64,000 bases of DNA from NCBI GenBank assembly GCA_020629275.1, contig JAHDDQ010000008.1, positions 1-64,000 on the forward strand. Direction: 5' to 3'. Each line of letters begins with the position of its first letter. Position 1 is the stretch's first letter. Position numbers and translations under genes: made by a program. Of this stretch, positions 20,034 through 30,601 are shown piece by piece. The DNA comes from Tenacibaculum sp. (GTDB lineage: Bacteria > Bacteroidota > Bacteroidia > Flavobacteriales > Flavobacteriaceae). The notes under the pieces are model-generated. The model saw nothing but the letters and a program-made list of their open reading frames with translations. It did no database searches and was not told the DNA's origin.

Positions 20034-20489
20034 TTAGACGATAACTAATTTTTGATTATAAAGGGAAATGACCTTCCCCGTTCCTTTTTCATCGTGGTAT
20101 AGAAAGGACTGAATATTTCCAAAGAATTGTTGGAGTTGCTGGATGTCGCAAGTAGCTAGAAAGGAGGGAAGTACACGTGGGTCATAAAAACGAAAGTATA
20201 ATTTTTTGCCTTCTTCTGTTTTGACGATTAAGAACTTTCGGAAGTGCTGCCATACTTTTTTGAACTCATCTGATGAATGCAATAAAATACCCCATTTGTT
20301 TCTATAAGGATGATTGACTACCCAATGAAAAAAGTCGCTACCTGGAGTTATGGTAAACAAGTAGGGGGCAACAGCTTCCAATTGCTGTGCCTTTATCCCA
20401 ATATATAGCGACTGATGATTGGGGTTCAGCTCTTTGGCTTTATCTATATCATCTCGCATGGTTGCTGCGTCTAGTAGGATGTAGTTCAT
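20034..20489 (-). CDS. DUF4123-like T6SS effector adaptor/chaperone
   Basis: YILLDAA...PYLFTITPGSDFFHWVVNHPYRNKWGILLHSSDEFKKVWQHFRKFLIVKTEEGKKLYFRFYDPRVLPSFL. Confidence 0.75.
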   Translation of the reverse strand: MNYILLDAATMRDDIDKAKELNPNHQSLYIGIKAQQLEAVAPYLFTITPGSDFFHWVVNHPYRNKWGILLHSSDEFKKVWQHFRKFLIVKTEEGKKLYFRFYDPRVLPSFLATCDIQQLQQFFGNIQSFLYHDEKGTGKVISLYNQKLVIV

Positions 20490-20600
20490 TAGCGGAAGAT
20501 AAAAAATTGATTGTTTTCGTCGAGGGCTAGAAAAAATTTGAAAGACCTCGTACCTGAATTGTCATAGGGTGTTGAGTTAATAGCAGGCAAGCCATAATCA

Positions 20601-21239
20601 TCATATTCTAGCAATTTTATTACCTGCGTATAGGTGGAAATATAGTTTTTCTTTTATAAAACGAGCCATTATTTCTTCATTAAATACAGTTTCTAATAGA
20701 TTATTAAAATCTTTATATTCAGTATTCTCTGCAAGAAAATGAACTTTTTCGTATTCTCGTATTCTAAACATACACAGGTCAAGTATACTCTTTTTATCTT
20801 TTCTTTGGAAAGATTGGTATAATTCTAAATATTTATTGTGAAGAGAAGTATATACTTTTTTATTAGTAATATCAATTGAAGGGAGTTCACTAACAGTTTT
20901 GGTAAAAGGAAGGGGATTCGTTACAAATGGATGAATGATTTGTTTTGAAGGGCTTACGGATAGATTTTTTTGAATTTTAAATACTTCATTAAATTTTAAT
21001 TCTTGTAAAGGAGAAGTACCTAATCTTATCTTGATATATGAACTATTTTTGAAACCTTCATTGGGCGGTATTACTTCAATACGAAGTACATTACCTGTAT
21101 TCATTAACCACTGATTGATATTTAAGCGTATAGAGAAGTCCATATATTTTCGCTCAACAATAATAGGTACTTCATTAATGAATAACTTAAAATTGATGCT
21201 ACTAGATACTATTTCTAGACGATATAATAGTTGATTCAT
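20601..21239 (-). CDS. Hypothetical protein of the T6SS cassette (ORF extends to 21272)
   Basis: ORF in operon; start MNQLLYRL avoids overlap with the upstream gene. Confidence 0.55.
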   Translation of the reverse strand: MNQLLYRLEIVSSSINFKLFINEVPIIVERKYMDFSIRLNINQWLMNTGNVLRIEVIPPNEGFKNSSYIKIRLGTSPLQELKFNEVFKIQKNLSVSPSKQIIHPFVTNPLPFTKTVSELPSIDITNKKVYTSLHNKYLELYQSFQRKDKKSILDLCMFRIREYEKVHFLAENTEYKDFNNLLETVFNEEIMARFIKEKLYFHLYAGNKIARI

Positions 21240-21246
21240 AATTATG

Positions 21247-22695
21247 TTATTTTTTTGGTTTAAGTATTTCAAGAGAAGGCATTACAAGCACTTCTTTCCC
21301 TTTATCTTTTTCCTCTTTTAAAAAAGTAGTTTTTGCTTTTAGTTCTCCATCAAGTGGATCACTAGACCATTCACTAGTCGCTTTACAGTATATAACCCCT
21401 GTTACTACTATCCCTGTGAAATTAATACTTATATTATTTGCGCCTCCTGTAGCTTCTAAAATAAATCCTGCATTTGTTGAAGCTTTTACACCACATTTTT
21501 TAATACCAAATTGAATCCAACCATTGGCAACCAATTCAATACCAGCATCCGTACTAATTTTTGCTTCTTTTCCTGATATAATTTGATTTTCTTTTTTATC
21601 AAAAAAATCTATTTTACGGAAGTTTATATCATCAATTTTAAAATTAACATTAAAGCTGATACTAATAGTTAGTCCTGCTAGTTTCGCTTTTTCTAACTTT
21701 ATCTTGGCCCAAACAAGAAGGGTTCCAAACCATCCTCCTAAACTTCTTAATAGCATTGAAGAAATGTCGTAAGACCATTTGAAACCTAAAATTTTACCAC
21801 CAAATGACCAGTCATGATATTTACCAACAAAAAAAGAATTGGTATCTTCTATGTAAGCATTTTCGTATTTTACAAAGAAGTCCATCGAAAAATCTAATCC
21901 CCATGTTTTCTTAGGAATATTATCTAATTCTTTAAATAAAAAATTGTTAATAATATCACAGAATAAGAAATAGCCATCTACTACTTTTTTGGTAATGTCT
22001 GTTATAGTGTTATAGCGTTTGAAAGTTTTTTTTGCTTCTAATTTATTCCATTTTCCTCCTATGTCTAGATTCCAAGAAGTCTTTTTCTTTCCTTCTAATT
22101 CTTTTACTAAAGAGGCTTGTAAGTAACCTTCTTTTGAGGAATTATCCCAGTTCAGATACATTTTCCCATTTATGCCTAATGAACTTCCATGTTTCCATTG
22201 TTCTTTTTTCGATGAAGATGTAGATAGTGAAGCACTAAACTCTATACCAAACTTTGAGTCTGGATAAACTTTTATAGTTATATTTTTTAAATTTTTGCAG
22301 GAAGAAATATTGAGAGGAAAATCAATAGATTTATAAGCAAATAAATTTCCTTTGTAAGGATATCCTACTTTTACATTATTTTGTTCATCTTGATTTAAGA
22401 CAGGACTATATGGCAAAGGAGGAATAATTTCTACTACTGCACTAGGATGAGTATAACAATTTTGGGTTTGTATACCTGATACATTTATGTTGATAGTTGA
22501 TAAATTATTCGAGTTACCAGCCACTATTTCATAAATAAAGACATCATCATCATTTTCTTTAATTAATAAAAAATTAGCATGTTCAGAATCTAACTTATAA
22601 ATTTGAATATCTCCGAATTTACAAAGTTCATCCTGATTTTCAGAACCCTTTTCTTGTATTGGACACGACTGAATACTTTGATTTGGATTACTCAT
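21247..22695 (-). CDS. Hypothetical beta-rich protein, candidate T6SS cargo
   Basis: ORF in PAAR/DUF4123 cassette; no recognised domain. Confidence 0.55.
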   Translation of the reverse strand: MSNPNQSIQSCPIQEKGSENQDELCKFGDIQIYKLDSEHANFLLIKENDDDVFIYEIVAGNSNNLSTININVSGIQTQNCYTHPSAVVEIIPPLPYSPVLNQDEQNNVKVGYPYKGNLFAYKSIDFPLNISSCKNLKNITIKVYPDSKFGIEFSASLSTSSSKKEQWKHGSSLGINGKMYLNWDNSSKEGYLQASLVKELEGKKKTSWNLDIGGKWNKLEAKKTFKRYNTITDITKKVVDGYFLFCDIINNFLFKELDNIPKKTWGLDFSMDFFVKYENAYIEDTNSFFVGKYHDWSFGGKILGFKWSYDISSMLLRSLGGWFGTLLVWAKIKLEKAKLAGLTISISFNVNFKIDDINFRKIDFFDKKENQIISGKEAKISTDAGIELVANGWIQFGIKKCGVKASTNAGFILEATGGANNISINFTGIVVTGVIYCKATSEWSSDPLDGELKAKTTFLKEEKDKGKEVLVMPSLEILKPKK

Positions 22696-23068
22696 TTTCT
22701 AGTTGATACTGTAAATAGTTTTTTAAATAATTTAATTTTTCATATTGTTCCTTGTCTCTCAAGCTTAAAATTCGTTCCTGAACATCAGGATAAGGTATAA
22801 AGTTCTTTATTGAGAAATTTATTTCTAAATCAATCAACTCCATGTATATACGCTCTTCTGTGAAATGGTACTTTTCGGCAAAAGCAAATATTTCCAAAAT
22901 AAAATTCCTTAGCTCGATATCACCTTTTTTTAGTGACCATTCGGGATATTGTTGCTTTGTAAATGTTATTAAACGATTTACAAGTTTTTCTTCCTCAACT
23001 TTATTTAGAGATTCCAATTGGTGATTTTTTATTGTAAAAAAGTTCATGTTATTGGTTACATATTTCAC
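22688..23068 (-). CDS. Small helical hypothetical protein in PAAR cassette
   Basis: ORF overlapping both neighbours, suggesting translational coupling. Confidence 0.55.
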   Translation of the reverse strand: MKYVTNNMNFFTIKNHQLESLNKVEEEKLVNRLITFTKQQYPEWSLKKGDIELRNFILEIFAFAEKYHFTEERIYMELIDLEINFSIKNFIPYPDVQERILSLRDKEQYEKLNYLKNYLQYQLENE

Positions 23069-23504
23069 AAAATGGTTTCCCTGTACTCGCTGCGTTGGAT
23101 AACGTTTGTGCTTGATTTGCTACAGTAGTTAATTCTTTTGTAGGCATCTCTAATTTTGAAGGTTTGATTGGAACAGAAATAGGAGGAGGGCTAGGGGGAC
23201 ATATTTCCCCAATCAAAACAGTAGGGCAGCCCATCGTTATTGCTCCGCCATGTGCACACATATCACCCATACGGGCGGCAGGCTTGCCTCCAATAAAAAC
23301 ACCTGTAGAGCCTAATACAATACTGTCAGGGGGACCAACACAGGTACACATATCGCCCATGACTGCTGCGGGCATACCACCAATGAGTACTGTTGGTACG
23401 CCTGGGCCTATAACTGGCCCGCCTACATGTGGAACAGGAGGTACTCCTGGAGTGACCATAGGACAAGTATGCATGTCACCGATTCTTGCTGCTGGCTTCC
23501 CCAT
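23049..23504 (-). CDS. PAAR spike-tip protein
   Basis: KPAARIGDMHTCPM...GGPVIGPGVPTVLIGGMPAAVMGDMCTC...GGKPAARMGDMCAHGGAITMGCPTVLIG. Confidence 0.95.
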   Translation of the reverse strand: MGKPAARIGDMHTCPMVTPGVPPVPHVGGPVIGPGVPTVLIGGMPAAVMGDMCTCVGPPDSIVLGSTGVFIGGKPAARMGDMCAHGGAITMGCPTVLIGEICPPSPPPISVPIKPSKLEMPTKELTTVANQAQTLSNAASTGKPFCEICNQ

Positions 23505-23518
23505 TGTAATTTATTTTA

Positions 23519-24586
23519 TTAGTGCATAATATTATGCATGACTGCTTTATTTAATTCATCCAGAACAGTAGTAATCGGTTCTAGAAATTTATCAATTTTA
23601 TCCAACATTTCTATAATTTCGGTATGTCGGTATTCATGTTGTGTGACACCATCCAAAGCGGCTTTGAAAGAAGCAGGTGTTAAATTAGAATGATTGCTTA
23701 TGTAATTAATGATTTTATCTTCTTCACGCAGTCGTACCAAGGTTAGGTTTACAATCCTTGTCATTTTAGCAAAATAGGCTAGTAAATGAATAGGAGCTTT
23801 AGCGGAATAAATTAAATTGAATTCATCAAAAGTACCGCCTATAAAGTTTCCTAGTTCGGAAGTAAATAAGAAAATGTTAGAGTTAAAAGGATTTGATTGT
23901 CCTGCAGTTTTGATTTTCCGAATGATACGAATGCAGTTATTAAATATTTCCGATAGCTTAGCCCTATACTCTATGTATTTATCTACTAAAAGAGGTAATG
24001 CACAAATCTTAGCACTTGGAGGTATAAATCGAGTATGTAAATTGAACTGTCCATTTTGCCAAGTTATCTTACCAACGGGTAGTAGGTATGTCAATTGACT
24101 AATGTGATTAAAATCTTCTTCTTTTATAACTTCCAGTTGATAAAGAGGATGTGTCCAAGGATGTCTTGGTGGTTGTTCTTCTGTATCAATTTCACCAAAT
24201 GGGATAGGATGACTTGGATTGATTTTGACAACTACCATAAATGTCATATCCACAGAAGGATGCAAATGATTATTTGTTTGTAGTGTCAATAAGTTGTATG
24301 TTAGGTTACCAACAGGACCATTTTCATGAATATCAATACGATACCCACCTTCTGTAATGCCGTTGCATCTGTAGAGAGCTAATTGGTCATTTACTTTTTT
24401 AAGATTAATAGGACTAGTAATTCCGTCAGTAGGCAATAATCCATAATTCCAATTTTGGATATGTGTTGCTCTACTATCTCGAACTGTATCATGGAAATGA
24501 TTCGCTTGGTCAAAAAAGTTTTGACTTGAGATGTTCATCCCATCGATCCAATTAACAGCATATTGTGTTGTATTTACAGTAGTCAT
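23519..24586 (-). CDS. tssK: T6SS baseplate protein TssK
   Basis: NWIDGMNISSQNFFDQANHFHD N-terminus; size and operon context. Confidence 0.7.
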   Translation of the reverse strand: MTTVNTTQYAVNWIDGMNISSQNFFDQANHFHDTVRDSRATHIQNWNYGLLPTDGITSPINLKKVNDQLALYRCNGITEGGYRIDIHENGPVGNLTYNLLTLQTNNHLHPSVDMTFMVVVKINPSHPIPFGEIDTEEQPPRHPWTHPLYQLEVIKEEDFNHISQLTYLLPVGKITWQNGQFNLHTRFIPPSAKICALPLLVDKYIEYRAKLSEIFNNCIRIIRKIKTAGQSNPFNSNIFLFTSELGNFIGGTFDEFNLIYSAKAPIHLLAYFAKMTRIVNLTLVRLREEDKIINYISNHSNLTPASFKAALDGVTQHEYRHTEIIEMLDKIDKFLEPITTVLDELNKAVMHNIMH

Positions 24587-24626
24587 ATTCTATTGATTCA
24601 TTAATTACAATTAAAATGTACACCCA

Positions 24627-24655
24627 TTGATACAGTTGAAGAGAAAAAGGTTACC
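24627..24655 (-). promoter_or_regulatory. ECF-type promoter motif, site 5
   Basis: Minus strand GGTAACCTTTTTCTCTTCAACTGTATCAA. Confidence 0.75.
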
Positions 24656-24670
24656 AAGCAATTGGAGATT

Positions 24671-25552
24671 TTAACTAATTTTATAGGAATAGCCTAGTCG
24701 ATTATTGATAGAAGCAAGTTTAGCTTTATCATTTTTTTCTTTTATAGAAAATTGTATTTCTAAATCAGTATCTATTGGTATCAGGTAGCTACAGATAGTT
24801 TGTAGGAAAGTTGTATGTTTTCCTTTTTGTAGATAGTTTGCTAACTCTTCGCTAGGGATGTCTTGAATAGTCAAACGTAGTAGAGTATTACCGTCATAAT
24901 GGTTAGTTCCTAATATACTATTAGACCCTAAATTTGTCTTACCCAGTATTCCTCCAAGAGAGTGTTTTATACTAGAGCTTTTTGGAGGTAGCTGCATTAA
25001 TTCTACAGATAAACCTAATAGAAGTTGAAAACATTCTTCCGTTAATTCGAGGTCACCAACAATATGTGGAATAAGAGGTAGTATTTGAGTGAGTTTATAC
25101 TGCTCATCAAAGGATAAATCTGGGTTGATACTCCAAAGACTACTATATTTTTGAGTGTCAAAGTATGTTTTATGTCCATCAATTAGTGCTCTCTCAAACT
25201 GTTCTATTCTAAGTCGAACTCTATAAAACTCTTGTTCAAATGGTAAGAAAAATTGTCTTGCTTCTGCTTCTCGTTTTTCACTTATACGTTGTTCTATATC
25301 TTCTTCAGACTGGACTATATCATGAAATACCCCTTCAGGTAAAGCATCATATAGCCCTTCTCGGTGTACTTCTATCTTTGATTTACCAGTATAGGTTTTC
25401 TCAACTGGATTTTTGATAGGAGAAATATTCGCTACCTCTTGATTAAGACTTCTATTATAAATACCAATAGGAGAGATGATAAAATCATCAATGTTTTTTC
25501 CTTCTTTGAGGTATTGTAATAATAGGGCTTCTATTTTTTGAGTGGTGTGCAT
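24671..25552 (-). CDS. tssG: T6SS baseplate protein TssG-like
   Basis: Downstream of tssF; C-terminal NRLGYSYKI pattern. Confidence 0.6.
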   Translation of the reverse strand: MHTTQKIEALLLQYLKEGKNIDDFIISPIGIYNRSLNQEVANISPIKNPVEKTYTGKSKIEVHREGLYDALPEGVFHDIVQSEEDIEQRISEKREAEARQFFLPFEQEFYRVRLRIEQFERALIDGHKTYFDTQKYSSLWSINPDLSFDEQYKLTQILPLIPHIVGDLELTEECFQLLLGLSVELMQLPPKSSSIKHSLGGILGKTNLGSNSILGTNHYDGNTLLRLTIQDIPSEELANYLQKGKHTTFLQTICSYLIPIDTDLEIQFSIKEKNDKAKLASINNRLGYSYKIS

Positions 25553-25562
25553 AGGTTAGGAT

Positions 25563-26483
25563 TTAAGGCATTGAGATTCCAACTTTTTTAGCACCACTAC
25601 GGATAAATTGATCCGCTGCAAGACCTTCATCTTCGCATAATGCACTAGTATCTATATAGTAATACTCTTTGTGTTTTTTTGCTCTTTGGGTATTATTAAA
25701 GCATACGTCTTCAGAAGTAAACCCACTAGACCAAAATTCTGCTGTACCATTTATACCTCCATGCGAAGTATAAAAAGTTTTTTTATACAAATTTCCTGAT
25801 GATTCTGTTCCACAGTTTCCCCATTCAGTAAATAAATGATACGCCTGTGTTTGTACACTAGGGATATATTTTGTCCAAGGGTGACGATTTTGACGGGATC
25901 TAATTAAAGTACGATCTCTCATGGCGTGATAGGTATAATCAACATTATGAATCTTATTATTATCAGTATGGTTTGGACTCATATTTACAGCATCATATAA
26001 ACCCATAAAGTAAACAGGTAAGGGCATATGGCGAGCAGCTTCTATAGCAATCATACCGCCTCTACTATGACCTACTAAACATATTCGTATTTTATCTTTA
26101 AAAAATACCCTCAAATTCTTTCTATCTCTAGGGCTCAATTCTATAAAAGGAAAGGTTTTATTGGAGTGATGATTGTACCATTCTTGCCAGTTTTTTTCTC
26201 TAGAATATTTGAGTTTGTACAACTTACTAACTGCATCTTCTACAAAAGATATGGTTTGTTGTATTTTTGAATTACAAGATGCGCCCCCAGCAACTCCTAA
26301 TATTCCTCCGTGTTTATATAAGTGCATGGCTCCAGGGCCATGAATATATTTTTTGAAATTATTCAAAGTGGGAAAATCTTGATAGAACATGTGGGTATGT
26401 GTTGTTCCCGAAGTTTCTACTATATCAGAAGAAGAAGTCCCATCAATAGCCACCAATATGTATGTTCCTCTAAATGGTGGCAT
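25563..26483 (-). CDS. Alpha/beta-hydrolase, candidate Tle-type lipase effector
   Basis: VAIDGT start, VGHSRGGMIAIEAA nucleophile elbow, GLYDAV Asp, TSHGGINGTAEFW His. Confidence 0.7.
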   Translation of the reverse strand: MPPFRGTYILVAIDGTSSSDIVETSGTTHTHMFYQDFPTLNNFKKYIHGPGAMHLYKHGGILGVAGGASCNSKIQQTISFVEDAVSKLYKLKYSREKNWQEWYNHHSNKTFPFIELSPRDRKNLRVFFKDKIRICLVGHSRGGMIAIEAARHMPLPVYFMGLYDAVNMSPNHTDNNKIHNVDYTYHAMRDRTLIRSRQNRHPWTKYIPSVQTQAYHLFTEWGNCGTESSGNLYKKTFYTSHGGINGTAEFWSSGFTSEDVCFNNTQRAKKHKEYYYIDTSALCEDEGLAADQFIRSGAKKVGISMP

Positions 26484-28290
26484 GGCTTAAATTTTTAGTG
26501 TTTTTAAAAATAACTTCAAAGGGTTGATAACCTGCCGAACGACTTTCCAAAAGTCGCTCTAAGCGTTTTGCCCAGAAAACGAAATCTATTGACTGGTCTT
26601 GCACTATACTAGAGTGGGGTAGGAGAGTAACACGTATTACTTTAATGATTCCCACTTTGGGGGTATTACCGGATTTGTAGCCTACTGAAACACTTACTTG
26701 ATTGAGCAAATCACCCATTTCTTTAAAACAAAATGCTTTTATATCTTCCGCCGTTACAATACGTCCTCTTGACAAAAATGTAGATTTAAAAATATGCAAC
26801 CGTTCATGCATGTTGGGGCGATTTTTGCCTCCTTGTACATCTTTTAATAAGAGCATACTTTCTATTTGAATGTCATCACCTGTTAGAACAGAAAGAGTGG
26901 CATTGGACTTGACTTCATTTGCCTGTTGACCAAGTGTATTCCAAAAATCAATATATATTCTATCATCGCCTTTATGAGGGTTGGTAATTAAATATGTAGG
27001 AACTTCATCTTGGTTATTAGCTTTTTCTTGATAGATATCTAGCCAATCTTCAATTAACTTTAATCCCTTTGAAAGCTGTGTTCTGTCTAATGCTTTAAAT
27101 GCCATTCGTTCATCTCGAATTAGATCAGTCATATAACTCAATAATTCAGAGGCTGAACGCTTATCCATTTTACTCATACGACCACGTCGCATGGCATAAG
27201 TTCCTTGTTTTTGCTGACGTAAAATAGAAGTCTCTACAGAAGTATATTTAAAGCTTTTATCATTAGTAACTTCTTCAATGGCTAAGAATAAATCTTCTTT
27301 TTCAAGAGTTGTAATATTTATGCCTTGTTTAACATTGTTAACTTTTATTGATTCTTTATGGCGATTAAGTACAGGAATCGCATTAATAGCAATGATTAAA
27401 TTTTTTAAAGTATCTGCTGACACTGCTGTTGGAAAGGTAATTTTGACCCAAGTCAAATTATCTTGTAAATTATCTAAATCATCTTTTGCAAAATGCTCTT
27501 TAAAAGCTTCAGGATATAAAGAGGAATTATAGCTTTCAACCTTTAGCTTAACATAATTGAATTTATAAAAACAAAGAACCTCGGTTTCATGTTGCCCTAA
27601 GCCATTAGATAAGTTTTTCAAAGAATTGGATTTAGAATTAAATCCTGAACTATTTGTAAGTATTGTGCCTTCGTCTGTTGTCCACTGTGACAACTGTAAA
27701 AGAGTATAAAAATTTTTGTCTTCGGTTTCAGTTTGAAAATAAAATGGTATTTCAACTGGTGTTGTTATAGATTCTTCTATTTTTAAACCTAACCAAACGT
27801 TTCCATGAGGAATAGCTTGATTTGAGGTTTTAGCTAAGGAAGTTTTACTTTTAGGGTTTTCAACTTCATAGAGTGTGTTATCTAAGGCAATTTTTTGAAT
27901 TGCTACATTTGATAATTTAGTATCAACAACAGGTGAGAAGTAAACATCTTTTTTTAAATCTTTAGACTTAAAAAAATAGTCTTGTGCATAAATTCGAGAT
28001 TCATTTCTTTTTAAAGTAATATCCGGTCTATTGGGTTGAGCATATAAAATAGTATGACCTGATTTTGGACTTAATATAACTTCAGGTAAAGTTATTTGTG
28101 CCAAACGTTCCAAAACATGAGTGTCTGCGTTTTCTAGTTGATTATAAAGTCTAGAAAATTCTGATGCGCAAGCTCCAATTAGAAGATTAACTAGAGGATC
28201 AAAATTCTTGATTTGTTCCTCATCAATTTGCCATATTTCAATGGCTTTTTGACGTAGACGATTCTCTATATGTTGAATATTAGTTTGCAT
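26470..28290 (-). CDS. tssF: T6SS baseplate protein TssF
   Basis: FDPLVNLLIGACASEFSRLYNQLENADTHVLERLAQITLPE...PKSGHTILYAQP; operon position. Confidence 0.8.
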   Translation of the reverse strand: MQTNIQHIENRLRQKAIEIWQIDEEQIKNFDPLVNLLIGACASEFSRLYNQLENADTHVLERLAQITLPEVILSPKSGHTILYAQPNRPDITLKRNESRIYAQDYFFKSKDLKKDVYFSPVVDTKLSNVAIQKIALDNTLYEVENPKSKTSLAKTSNQAIPHGNVWLGLKIEESITTPVEIPFYFQTETEDKNFYTLLQLSQWTTDEGTILTNSSGFNSKSNSLKNLSNGLGQHETEVLCFYKFNYVKLKVESYNSSLYPEAFKEHFAKDDLDNLQDNLTWVKITFPTAVSADTLKNLIIAINAIPVLNRHKESIKVNNVKQGINITTLEKEDLFLAIEEVTNDKSFKYTSVETSILRQQKQGTYAMRRGRMSKMDKRSASELLSYMTDLIRDERMAFKALDRTQLSKGLKLIEDWLDIYQEKANNQDEVPTYLITNPHKGDDRIYIDFWNTLGQQANEVKSNATLSVLTGDDIQIESMLLLKDVQGGKNRPNMHERLHIFKSTFLSRGRIVTAEDIKAFCFKEMGDLLNQVSVSVGYKSGNTPKVGIIKVIRVTLLPHSSIVQDQSIDFVFWAKRLERLLESRSAGYQPFEVIFKNTKNLSHATI

Positions 28291-28310
28291 TTTTATTATT
28301 TTAATTTGCC

Positions 28311-28745
28311 TTATCTAAAGGATAAAGGATTTAATATCATGGTTCTTCTAAATTTGAATTTGCGTTGTAAGTTATTCATGTAGCCTGAAACGATAACATC
28401 AATTTTTCGATAGTCATCAGGTTTGGCTCCTACTATCTTTTCAATTTCAATATCTACCTTGATTTCACTGAGGCGCATTTCATGATGTAATGAATCGGTT
28501 AAAGATTGTTTTATTTGGTTAATCCAGGTATTTACTTCTATTTTTTTAGGAATTTCTAATTCAGTTTCCCATATTCCGCAACCAAATTTGCGAGAAGACC
28601 TTAATTCTTTAAATCGAGTAATCAGAATTAAATAGATATAATCTTTAATTGCATTTTCTTCCTCAAGTGCATTCCACTTGGAGTGAAATTCGCCATTTGT
28701 TATTTTTCCTGGTTCAAATGGAAATTGGTAATAAGATCTAGTCAT
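28311..28745 (-). CDS. tssE: T6SS baseplate TssE (gp25-like)
   Basis: LILITRFKELRSSRKFGCGIWETE gp25-like motif. Confidence 0.8.
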   Translation of the reverse strand: MTRSYYQFPFEPGKITNGEFHSKWNALEEENAIKDYIYLILITRFKELRSSRKFGCGIWETELEIPKKIEVNTWINQIKQSLTDSLHHEMRLSEIKVDIEIEKIVGAKPDDYRKIDVIVSGYMNNLQRKFKFRRTMILNPLSFR

Positions 28746-28747
28746 TG

Positions 28748-30556
28748 TTAATTTATTTTTACTAATGCACCTTTTAATGAAGCCATTGCACCACCATCTA
28801 AATCTAGCTTGGCAGAGCCTTTTATTTCTGCAGTTGCTGATTCGAGTTTGGATTGCATACCTTTCATTTCCAGACTTTGACCACCATCAAGTGTCATTTG
28901 CTGTGTAGATAATTCCATTTCTTGGCTAGCATTAGCAAGCATTTGCTTCGTTTCAATGTCAATTGATTTGGAGGCACTGATACTCAGCGTTTTGGACTCC
29001 ATTTCAATATCCTTTGCTTTGAAAAGCAACTTGCCCTCTGTTTCAATAGTGATTTGTGCTTCTCCATCCAGAGAAAGAGTAATAGCATTCTTTTCTTTAG
29101 GATTGAAAATTTTAATAGTTTCTTTTCCCTTCGTATCGATTATTTCAATTTGATTGCCACTTTTTGTACAAAAGACTTTTTTATCGTTGTTTTTATCAAA
29201 CCATTTCTCAGGTTTGACTTTTCCATGATAGAAACTCCCAACACCATAAGGTTTGTCAGGGTCATTCAAATCAAAATGAACTATCACTTCTTCGTCTATT
29301 TCTGGTAAAATATATAATCCTCTATTTTTTCCAGCATAATTGGAGACAACTCTAATCCAAGGGGTAAGTTCAGGAGTATCTTGTTGCCATAATAACTGCA
29401 CTCGAACTCTTCCCATTTTATCTTTATCATCATTGTATTTTACAACCCCTATTTGTGGACTCGCCATGGTGGGGCGAATATTCCTGTTGATTGGAGGAAC
29501 AGTTACGGAAGCTGGAATAGCTTCGAAGCGATTTTGATAGTTACCCCCTCCAGCAACATGCGTAACGGCAATTACAATATATTCTCCATAATCAGGAGCT
29601 TGCTTTTCTTTGGTGCTGTATTCTTGACCAATAACTTTAATTTTAGCCCCAACTTTTATCTTAGGAAAATCTGAATTTCCAGAGAAAGAAACCATTTGAT
29701 TTTCTAAATTTCCTCTAAGATTGGTTACATGCTTTTTTAATTCCTCTTGATTTTTTACTTGAGGGGTTATACTTATAGGCGTTTCAGAATATAATTTATC
29801 GGATTGAGTTAGTAATGACTTTCCGATATTGTTTTTGTCTAACCCACTACTTTTAGTATTTGTAGATATAGTAGCCCAAGTTTCGTTCTTTTCGTAGTTG
29901 TAAGAAAGAAACTGAAAAGTTGAGGGGCAAGCATGTAAACTTAGATCGAGATTAGAAATATTTTTCCCATATTGAAGTTCAACAGCTTCAGAAGAAGGTA
30001 ACTTTCCAAAAATAAATTGCTCTCCATCGTAGAAAAACCATTCTCCATATTGCTGAGCAAGTCTAGATAAAAAGTGATAATTAGATTCCTCGTACTGAAC
30101 AGAATAATCCAATTCACTTATCCAGTTTGGATTAATTGCTTTCTTTGAAAAATATGATTTTATAGGCTTAATAATCGTATCTACGATTTTTTTCAAATTT
30201 TTCTTGCTAAAAGAACGAGTCATCATACCGTCATCTAGCAAAACAGTTGGGCTAAAGCCTCTAAAAATGAGCTCGTGTGTACCACCGATAGAATTTGAAA
30301 AACCTAAATCGGTAATGATTCCTATAAAGATAAAATCTTGTTTCTTTTCTGTTTTAGCAGAGTTAATAATTATCTCTACTTCTTGCCCGATATATTCGTT
30401 TGCTTTTTTTACGACCAAATCAATTTCTTCAACTACTTTAACACTGAATTGAAAAGTATTATGGCGGTCAATGTATTGGTTAATACTTACACCAGAGACA
30501 GTTGGAATTTCTTCTCCTCCTTTTAGTTTTACACTTGTTGTTACTTTGACAGCCAC
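28748..30556 (-). CDS. vgrG: VgrG spike protein
   Basis: FLSRLAQQYGEWFFYDGEQFIFGK; IGVVKYNDDKDKMGRVRVQLLW; C-terminal beta-helix. Confidence 0.95.
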   Translation of the reverse strand: MAVKVTTSVKLKGGEEIPTVSGVSINQYIDRHNTFQFSVKVVEEIDLVVKKANEYIGQEVEIIINSAKTEKKQDFIFIGIITDLGFSNSIGGTHELIFRGFSPTVLLDDGMMTRSFSKKNLKKIVDTIIKPIKSYFSKKAINPNWISELDYSVQYEESNYHFLSRLAQQYGEWFFYDGEQFIFGKLPSSEAVELQYGKNISNLDLSLHACPSTFQFLSYNYEKNETWATISTNTKSSGLDKNNIGKSLLTQSDKLYSETPISITPQVKNQEELKKHVTNLRGNLENQMVSFSGNSDFPKIKVGAKIKVIGQEYSTKEKQAPDYGEYIVIAVTHVAGGGNYQNRFEAIPASVTVPPINRNIRPTMASPQIGVVKYNDDKDKMGRVRVQLLWQQDTPELTPWIRVVSNYAGKNRGLYILPEIDEEVIVHFDLNDPDKPYGVGSFYHGKVKPEKWFDKNNDKKVFCTKSGNQIEIIDTKGKETIKIFNPKEKNAITLSLDGEAQITIETEGKLLFKAKDIEMESKTLSISASKSIDIETKQMLANASQEMELSTQQMTLDGGQSLEMKGMQSKLESATAEIKGSAKLDLDGGAMASLKGALVKIN

Positions 30557-30601
30557 TTTTAATAATGATTTATAAGATTGTTGAAGTAATGAATTTGCTA
30601 T

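Noticed and set aside
23164-23529. 121-aa plus-strand ORF opposite the PAAR gene
   Set aside because: Antisense mirror of the repetitive GC-richer PAAR sequence; the PAAR protein is clearly the real product.
24301-24315. GGTTACC-containing sequences near 24305, 19155, 29718 and 52268 as further regulon sites
   Set aside because: All lie within CDSs and lack the partner TTRATAC at the fixed 15-bp spacing.
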